A stretch of 40,794 nt of DNA, taken from contig VXPO01000013.1 in NCBI GenBank assembly GCA_009839505.1, positions 1 to 40,794 of the forward strand, read 5' to 3'. The position numbers and the translations under genes were made by a program. Below are positions 35,671 through 40,794 of the stretch, piece by piece (position 1 is the first letter of the stretch; each line of letters begins with the position of its first letter). The stretch is from Gammaproteobacteria bacterium (GTDB lineage: Bacteria > Pseudomonadota > Gammaproteobacteria > Pseudomonadales > Azotimanducaceae). The notes under the pieces were generated by a model. That model made no database searches, was not told where the DNA came from, and saw only the letters and a program-made list of their open reading frames with translations.

Positions 35671-37287
35671 ATGGCCCTGTCAGCCGAACCCGGAACGGAT
35701 CGCACGCCGGCCCGTGCATCCCCTCTCCTGAACACCGCCGCCGAGTTCGGGATGCCGTTGCTCGATCTGGAGGCCATCGACGTCGAGGCCGTCCCGAAGG
35801 ATCTCGTCGACCCTCAGGTCGTGCAGCGCCGGCGCGTCCTGCCCCTGGGCAGGAACGGTAAACGCCTGTTCCTCGCGATTGCAGATCCCGCCAGCTCCGC
35901 GGTCCTCGACGACATCAAGTTCCGAACGGGGCTCGAGCCGTCACCTGTGCTGGTCGCGGCGGATCAGCTTGCGATCGCGATCGAACGGTTCCGGCGCCGG
36001 CCGCCGTCGCCTGGCAACCGTGCCAAGGAAGACAAGCCGGCGGCTACGCCAACCACCGCGATCAACGACACGGTCGATGGCGCAACCGTGGTGAAGTACG
36101 TCCACGAGACCTTGGTCGGTGCAGTCGAGGCCGGGGCGTCGGACATCCACTTCGAGCCCTACGAGCACGCCTATCGAGTTCGCATTCGAGTCGACGGCAT
36201 TCTGCGCGAGACCCATCGCCCACCGCTGGCAATGGCTAGTCAACTCGCCGCGCGCCTGAAGGTGATGGCGCAGATGGACATCACCGAACGCCGCATACCG
36301 CAGGACGGGCGCATCACATTGGATCCCATCCGCGCACCCCGGACCCGTGGCCGTCGCTCGGACACGGGTCGCGGGGGTGTGAACATCCGCGCGAGCACGC
36401 TGCCCACCCTGCACGGCGAGAAGATCGTGCTGCGGATTCTCGACTCCACGGCCGCACATCTCGGCGTGGACGACCTGGGCCTCGAGCAGGACCAGCGGAA
36501 ACGGTACCTGGAGGCGCTCGGTCGACCCCAGGGCATGGTCCTGGTTACCGGGCCCACGGGGAGCGGCAAGACGGTGACGCTGTATGCGGGTCTAGGGCTC
36601 CTCAACGGCGAGGATCGCAACATCGCCACGGCGGAGGATCCGGTGGAGATCAACGTCGAGGGCATCAACCAGGTCCAGGTCAATCCCAAGGTCGGATTGG
36701 ACTTCGCCACCGCACTCAGGGCGTTTCTGCGCCAGGATCCCGACGTCGTGATGGTCGGCGAGATTCGCGACCTGGACACCGCCGAAACCGCCGTCAAGGC
36801 GGCACAGACAGGGCATCTCGTGTTGTCGACCCTGCACACCAACTCCGCCGTCGAGACGCTCACCCGGCTCCGTTCCATGGGAATCCCAGCGTTCAACCTC
36901 GCAACTTCGGTGTCGCTGATCGTGGCACAGCGTCTTGCCCGTGTGCTCTGCCCGCGCTGCCGACGTCCGCTCGACGTACCGTCGGATACGCTGCTGCACG
37001 AGGGCTTCACCGAACGGGATCTCGACCGTGGGCTGCGCATCTTCGACGCCAACGATGGCGGCTGCGACGGATGCGACCACGGCTATGCGGGGCGTACGGG
37101 CATATACGAGGTCGTGACCGTGACTCCGGAGCTTCAGCAGCATCTGCTCGCCGACCGCGACAGCGTCGTGCTAGCGCGGGAAGCCCGTGGCCTCGGCTAC
37201 GAGGATCTGCGGCGAAGTGGTCTCAACAAGGTGATGCAAGGCATCACGAGTCTGCGCGAAGTCAACCGCGTCACCGCGCGGAGCTAG
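35671..37287 (+). CDS. pilB: Type IV pilus extension ATPase PilB
   Basis: A protein of 538 aa from the ATG at 35671 (AAGGA 9 bp upstream). It is the hexameric ATPase that powers pilus assembly. It has part of the MshEN N-domain (about 20-108), Walker A GPTGSGKT (294-301), an atypical Walker B with Glu364 (VVMVGEIRD), the His box STLHTNSAVETL, and the zinc-binding cysteines 427, 430, 465 and 468. The usual first ~40 residues of the N-domain are missing; the in-frame extension to ATG 35560 does not resemble them. An Arg-rich insertion (about 222-236) interrupts a normally compact strand region. The TAG stop is the CTAG edge of the 400-bp element. Confidence 0.94.
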   Translation: MALSAEPGTDRTPARASPLLNTAAEFGMPLLDLEAIDVEAVPKDLVDPQVVQRRRVLPLGRNGKRLFLAIADPASSAVLDDIKFRTGLEPSPVLVAADQLAIAIERFRRRPPSPGNRAKEDKPAATPTTAINDTVDGATVVKYVHETLVGAVEAGASDIHFEPYEHAYRVRIRVDGILRETHRPPLAMASQLAARLKVMAQMDITERRIPQDGRITLDPIRAPRTRGRRSDTGRGGVNIRASTLPTLHGEKIVLRILDSTAAHLGVDDLGLEQDQRKRYLEALGRPQGMVLVTGPTGSGKTVTLYAGLGLLNGEDRNIATAEDPVEINVEGINQVQVNPKVGLDFATALRAFLRQDPDVVMVGEIRDLDTAETAVKAAQTGHLVLSTLHTNSAVETLTRLRSMGIPAFNLATSVSLIVAQRLARVLCPRCRRPLDVPSDTLLHEGFTERDLDRGLRIFDANDGGCDGCDHGYAGRTGIYEVVTVTPELQQHLLADRDSVVLAREARGLGYEDLRRSGLNKVMQGITSLREVNRVTARS

Positions 37288-37687
37288 TGTCGTGTCCCGC
37301 AAGTTTCTAGTACTTCAGCGCGTCCCACGGGTTCTGTGGCAAGGCGCGTGCAAACCCCCGCCGGGAATGGCGGGTCATTGCCAAGGGGCGCAACACAGCC
37401 ACAGGACCCGTGGGGCGCGCCCTTCGGGAGCTCGCCCTGCACGCCACTGCTGCGTTGTGGCCCTTGCCAATAACCCGCTATTGCCTGCGGGACCACGCCC
37501 ATCATGGAACAAACGCATACGGGAGCAACGCGACCGGATGCGATTGTTCATTGATGGGTCGGCGTGGCTGGGTCGGAGGCGAAGGCGGCGCACAGCGAAT
37601 GCGAAGCGCCGGCCCGGCTTTGGGGCGCTTGCATTGACGCACAGGGCGAGCTCTGAAGCACTAGAAACTTGCGGGACACGACACTAG
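37284..37687. mobile_element. ~400-bp MITE-like element between pilB and pilC
   Basis: CTAG at 37284 and 37684 bracket a 396-bp element with 31-bp terminal inverted repeats differing at one base (TGTCGTGTCCCGCAAGTTTC...). The interior has a second, imperfect inverted repeat (about 37363-37405 with 37438-37481). No transposase is present; open frames inside are low-complexity. It is therefore a non-autonomous element. The left CTAG contains the pilB stop codon, so insertion left PilB intact. It puts 466 bp between pilB and pilC, where homologous operons have a short gap. Confidence 0.88.
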
Positions 37688-37753
37688 GTTCCTTGAGCGA
37701 CGTTGTTCTACGCGCAGGTGGCACTCCTCGATCAACAGCCTGAGGCGCCTGGC

Positions 37754-38980
37754 ATGGACCAAGGTGCGGTCTATCTCTGGCAAGGCCGGGACGGCTTCGG
37801 TCGCAAGCTGTCCGGCGAGATTCGCGCAGATTCGCAAGGGGATGTACGAGCTTCCCTGGATCGCCGAGGTATCCGCGCCACCCGTGTTCGCCGTCGGACG
37901 GCTAACGGCGCGCGAAGGCCGGCCAGGCGTATCGGGAAGCGAATCAAGGCCAGCGACATTGCCCTGTTCAGCCGCCAGACGGCCACCCTGATCCGTGCCG
38001 GGGTACCGCTGGTGCAGGCGCTCGACGTGGTTGCGGACGGTGTGCACAACGACAAGCTCCAAGCACTGGTGAAGGACATCCGCACAGACCTGTCGGCCGG
38101 GGAGTCGCTGTCGGTGGCGCTGGCGCGGTCGCCAACGCATTTCGACGCCCTGTACCGCAATCTGGTATCCATCGGTGAGCATTCGGGCACGCTCGAGTCC
38201 ATGCTGGAGCGTATCGCCACCTACCAGGAGCGCACCCAGGCCACCATGCGCAAGCTCAAGAAGGCGATGAGCTACCCGTTGATCGTCACCACCGTGGCCG
38301 TGGTCGTCACCGCGATCCTGTTGATTCACGTCGTGCCACAGTTCGAGGCCGTGTTCGCGAGCGTCGGCGCGGAATTGCCGGGCTTCACGCGATTCGTCCT
38401 CGGCATCTCCGATGGGTTCCGCGACCACGGGTTGGCGCTTTTCGGGGGCATGGCGCTCGCTGTCGCGGGTGTTTTCCTCGGGCGGCGCCGCTCCGCCCGG
38501 TTCCGCAACCTGCTGGAACGGATGCTGCTGAAGTCGCCCATCGCCGGCGACATCCTCGTCAAGGCGTCGATATCTCGGTATGCGCGCACCCTCGGCACCA
38601 CCGTGGCCGCGGGTGTGCCGCTTGTTGACGCGCTGCGGTCGATCGCCGGCTCGACCGGAAACTCCGTCTATGCCGCCGCGGTCGAACGGCTGTCCGACGC
38701 CGTCGCCACGGGCGAGCCCCTGCAGGCAGCCATGCGCGAGAGTGGTTTGTTTCCCGACCTGATGATCCAAATGGTTGCGATCGGCGAACAGTCGGGCAGC
38801 CTCGACGACATGCTTGGCCGCGCCGCGGCGCACTTCGAGTCACTGCTCGATGCCGCGGTGGACAACCTGACCACCCTTGTCGAGCCGCTGATGATGGCCG
38901 TGCTCGGCGCACTGATCGGAGGCCTGATCGTGGCGATGTACCTGCCCGTGTTCCAGCTCGGCTCGGCATTCGGAGGCTGA
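37754..38980 (+). CDS. pilC: Type IV pilus inner-membrane platform protein PilC
   Basis: A protein of 408 aa, the usual PilC length. It has two GspF-type repeats: the first around KASDIALFSRQTATLIRAGVPLVQALD and the second around SRYARTLGTTVAAGVPLVDALR, each followed by IGEHSG / IGEQSG segments and membrane helices (about 190-215, 235-255 and 385-405). It transmits PilB ATPase motion to pilin extraction. The ATG at 37754 has GAGG upstream; an in-frame TTG at 37703 gives an unconserved extension. A 400-bp mobile element separates it from pilB and could reduce or alter its expression. Confidence 0.94.
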   Translation: MDQGAVYLWQGRDGFGRKLSGEIRADSQGDVRASLDRRGIRATRVRRRTANGARRPARRIGKRIKASDIALFSRQTATLIRAGVPLVQALDVVADGVHNDKLQALVKDIRTDLSAGESLSVALARSPTHFDALYRNLVSIGEHSGTLESMLERIATYQERTQATMRKLKKAMSYPLIVTTVAVVVTAILLIHVVPQFEAVFASVGAELPGFTRFVLGISDGFRDHGLALFGGMALAVAGVFLGRRRSARFRNLLERMLLKSPIAGDILVKASISRYARTLGTTVAAGVPLVDALRSIAGSTGNSVYAAAVERLSDAVATGEPLQAAMRESGLFPDLMIQMVAIGEQSGSLDDMLGRAAAHFESLLDAAVDNLTTLVEPLMMAVLGALIGGLIVAMYLPVFQLGSAFGG

Positions 38981-39066
38981 TAGCTGGCTCCCCCGCCCTC
39001 CGGGGGCTATACAATCGCCTCGCTGCACGCAAGGAATCCGCCATCGACCATCTGCTTACCCACGGC

Positions 39067-39897
39067 TTGACGGTGCTCGTCCTCGCGATCGTCGCGGGAT
39101 CGTGCGTCGGCAGCTTCCTCAACGTGGTGATCGACCGGCTGCCGACCATGCTCGACCGACGCTGGCGGGACGACGCGCTGTACGCGCTGCACATCGCCCC
39201 CGCGCACCCACGCCCGACGTTCAACCTCGCCTTACCCGGATCCCACTGTGGTGCATGTGGATCACCCATCAAGCCTCGGGACAACATCCCGGTGTTTAGT
39301 TGGATCATGCTCCGGGGACGTTGCCGTCATTGCACGGCACGCATCTCGGCACGCCTGCCCGCCATCGAGGTCGCCGGGGCAGCCCTCCTTCTAGCCGTCC
39401 TTGCCGTGTGGGGCTACACGGTCAGCGCACTCGCGTTCTACGTCCTGTTGATGGCGCTTCTTGCGGCCGCGACGATCGACGCCAAGACACAACTCATCCC
39501 CGACGAGATCACGCTGCCGCTCGTCTGGTTGGGACTCCTGGCCGCAGCCTTCCTGGACACGACGCCGACGCCGGTGGACGCCATCGTCGGTGCGGTCGCC
39601 GGTTACGCGGCGCTGTGGCTCATCTACCAGGTTCACAAGCGTGTGATGCGGCGGGAGGGCATGGGCTACGGGGACTTCAAGCTGCTTGCCGGACTGGGTG
39701 CCTGGCTCGGCTGGCAGGCGCTACCCACGATCGCGTTGATCGCCGGCCTGCTCGGCATCGGCTACGCCGCCATCGGCCTTGTCCGAGGCAGCAGCAATCG
39801 GCTCACGCCACTACCCTTCGGGCCGTTCCTGGCCCTCGGCGGGGTGATCGCGCTGTTCTTTGCGTCGCGACTGCCGTTGCTCCTAACCTTGGGTTGA
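39067..39897 (+). CDS. pilD: Prepilin peptidase / N-methyltransferase PilD
   Basis: A protein of 276 aa from a TTG. It cleaves prepilin leaders and methylates the new N-terminus in the inner membrane. The cytoplasmic zinc domain has CGAC and CRHC pairs. The aspartyl protease residues are in TIDAKTQLIPDE and GMGYGDFKLL. Eight or so membrane helices follow GSCVGSFLNVVIDRLP. Homologues have about eight more N-terminal residues, and the in-frame sequence upstream (IDHLLTHG) fits them, but no ATG, GTG or TTG exists there. An ATC at 39043, with AAGGA 7 bp upstream, may be the real start. It is 62 bp after pilC. Confidence 0.93.
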   Translation: MTVLVLAIVAGSCVGSFLNVVIDRLPTMLDRRWRDDALYALHIAPAHPRPTFNLALPGSHCGACGSPIKPRDNIPVFSWIMLRGRCRHCTARISARLPAIEVAGAALLLAVLAVWGYTVSALAFYVLLMALLAAATIDAKTQLIPDEITLPLVWLGLLAAAFLDTTPTPVDAIVGAVAGYAALWLIYQVHKRVMRREGMGYGDFKLLAGLGAWLGWQALPTIALIAGLLGIGYAAIGLVRGSSNRLTPLPFGPFLALGGVIALFFASRLPLLLTLG

Positions 39898-39900
39898 GTC

Positions 39901-40512
39901 GTGGCGAAGTTCGTGGTCGGCATCACCGGCGGCATCGGCAGCGGCAAGACCGCCGTCTCGGATCGGTTTCGCGAGCTCGGGGTCACCGTCGTCGACGCCG
40001 ACGTGGCCGCACGGGTCGTGGTGGAACCGGGCCAACCGGGACTGGACGACATCACCGCTCGTTTCGGCACCGACATCCTGAACGGAGACGGCACCCTGGA
40101 CCGCGCGGCATTGCGTGCACGCGTCTTCGAGAATCCGGCCGAGCGGCACTGGTTGGAGCGCACCCTGCATCCACGCATCAATCGGCTGATCGCCGACGAC
40201 CTCGCGGCAGCCGCATCCGCTTACGCCGTGCTGGTCAATCCGCTAATGCGCGGACGGGATCCGCGTGCGGACCGAATCCTGGTGGTGGACGTCCCGGAGG
40301 AGTTGCAGATCGCACGCACCGTGGCGAGGGACAACGTCGACGAGGAACAGACCCGGGCAATCATCGCGAGCCAACTGGACCGCGCGTCCCGCCGCCACCT
40401 GGCCGACGACCTCGTCAGCAACGACGGCAGCCTCGCCGACCTCCACGCCGCGGTAGATCGTCTCCACCGCTGCTACCTGCGACTGGCAGCCAAGGGAACG
40501 GAAACCGCGTAG
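39901..40512 (+). CDS. coaE: Dephospho-CoA kinase
   Basis: A protein of 203 aa with a P-loop GGIGSGKT (10-17), the VVDADVAAR substrate region and the downstream HPRI and LVNPLM segments. It phosphorylates dephospho-CoA in the last step of CoA synthesis. The GTG start is 3 bp after the pilD stop, so it is co-transcribed with pilBCD as in Pseudomonas. The TAG stop is formed by GTAG at the edge of a REP-like repeat. The yacG gene that often follows is not seen before the window ends. Confidence 0.95.
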   Translation: MAKFVVGITGGIGSGKTAVSDRFRELGVTVVDADVAARVVVEPGQPGLDDITARFGTDILNGDGTLDRAALRARVFENPAERHWLERTLHPRINRLIADDLAAAASAYAVLVNPLMRGRDPRADRILVVDVPEELQIARTVARDNVDEEQTRAIIASQLDRASRRHLADDLVSNDGSLADLHAAVDRLHRCYLRLAAKGTETA

Positions 40513-40532
40513 CGCCCTTGTGGTCGCCCGTC
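40509..40532 (+). repeat. REP-like repeat overlapping the coaE stop codon
   Basis: GTAGCGCCCTTGTGGTCGCC and the following bases match the family at 19584-19667 with a short internal deletion. Its TAG is the coaE stop codon. Confidence 0.7.
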
Positions 40533-40548
40533 CTAGCCGACCGACATT

Positions 40549-40794
40549 GGCTCCCCGGAAAAGGGACATCCACCCTGCGGCGGAAAAGGGACATCCACCC
40601 TGCGGCGGAAAAGGGACATCCACCCTGCTACTTGTTGGTGTGTCGTTCCATCTCGAACCTCCAGCGGCAGAGGCTCCCCGGAAAAGGGACATCCACCCTG
40701 CGGCGGAAAAGGGACATCCACCCTGCGGCGGAAAAGGGACATCCACCCTGCTACTTGTTGGTGTGTCGTTCCATCTCGAACCTCCAGCGGCAGA
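40549..40794 (+). repeat. Two perfect 123-bp tandem repeats made of 25-bp subunits
   Basis: Units 40549-40671 and 40672-40794 are identical. Each contains three head-to-tail 25-bp subunits with core AAAAGGGACATCCACCCT and spacer GCGGCGG, then a ~47-bp unique tail (CTACTTGTTGGTGTGTCGTT...). The window stops exactly at a unit boundary, which suggests an assembly break in a longer array. The minus-strand open frame through it is repetitive and not a credible protein. No gene lies between coaE and the end. Confidence 0.95.

Noticed and set aside
37292-37687. 131-aa open frame inside the 400-bp element
   Set aside because: It begins and ends in the terminal inverted repeats, is low-complexity and resembles no transposase.
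40243-40746. 167-aa minus-strand open frame through coaE and the repeat array
   Set aside because: It is antisense to coaE and its other half is translated tandem repeat, so it has no independent support.
40549-40794. CRISPR array
   Set aside because: The 25-bp subunits are directly contiguous, with no variable spacers, and the larger 123-bp unit is duplicated perfectly. No cas gene is present.

Overview
The window is GC-rich, densely coding DNA that looks like a chromosome segment of a gammaproteobacterium, probably uncultured and marine or host-associated. The best taxonomic clue is the right end. The order ampD / nadC / tRNA-Thr(CGU) / pilins / pilB-pilC-pilD-coaE is the arrangement known from Pseudomonas and relatives. 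The E2 catalytic motif (HRAING) also matches the Azotobacter/Pseudomonas type of AceF. This taxonomy is inferred; no marker gene was searched.

Layout. 0.1-16.2 kb holds catabolic, transport and export genes: a thiamine-diphosphate enzyme, a rhomboid protease, a PQQ alcohol dehydrogenase with a fused cytochrome c domain, an SDR dehydrogenase, an operon of exonuclease I plus an osmolyte ABC transporter (ATPase and a fused binding protein/permease), a large sulfatase, and an RND efflux pair. 16.2-20.3 kb holds a DUF2059 protein, a lipoprotein metalloprotease, a PlsC-like acyltransferase, a coiled-coil membrane protein and a PuuD-like membrane domain. 20.4-22.6 kb is the groES-groEL operon with a textbook CIRCE operator, a sigma70 promoter and an intrinsic terminator. 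22.6-26.0 kb is an accessory island: a truncated ABC-F ATPase joined to a solo IS end, an isoprenylcysteine-methyltransferase-like membrane protein with an unrecognised C-terminal domain, a complete IS with a frameshifted transposase, and an orphan ribbon-helix-helix antitoxin touching the IS. 26.0-32.0 kb has an alkyltransferase-like protein, YajQ, a PduO-type cobalamin adenosyltransferase and aceE-aceF. 32.0-40.5 kb has a ROK kinase, ampD, nadC, the tRNA and the type IV pilus cluster.

The most unusual signal is in the small repeats. Three different inverted-repeat elements (IS, 24.26-25.77 kb; ~400-bp element, 37.28-37.69 kb; ~250-bp element, 31.75-32.00 kb) are each bounded by CTAG. In two of them the CTAG contains the stop codon of the preceding gene. 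In the third, the terminal repeat carries the only usable start codon and the ribosome-binding site of aceE, and the opposite repeat arm is exactly complementary to that initiation region in the transcript. A separate REP-like palindrome (core GGGCGACC...GGTCGCCC) supplies the TAG stop codon of four genes. The window ends inside a perfect 123-bp tandem repeat built from 25-bp subunits; the core of that subunit also occurs, inverted, near position 2,820.

Coordinates include stop codons. Start codons were chosen from alignment to remembered family N-termini, Shine-Dalgarno-like sequence and overlap with neighbours. No database or folding program was used.
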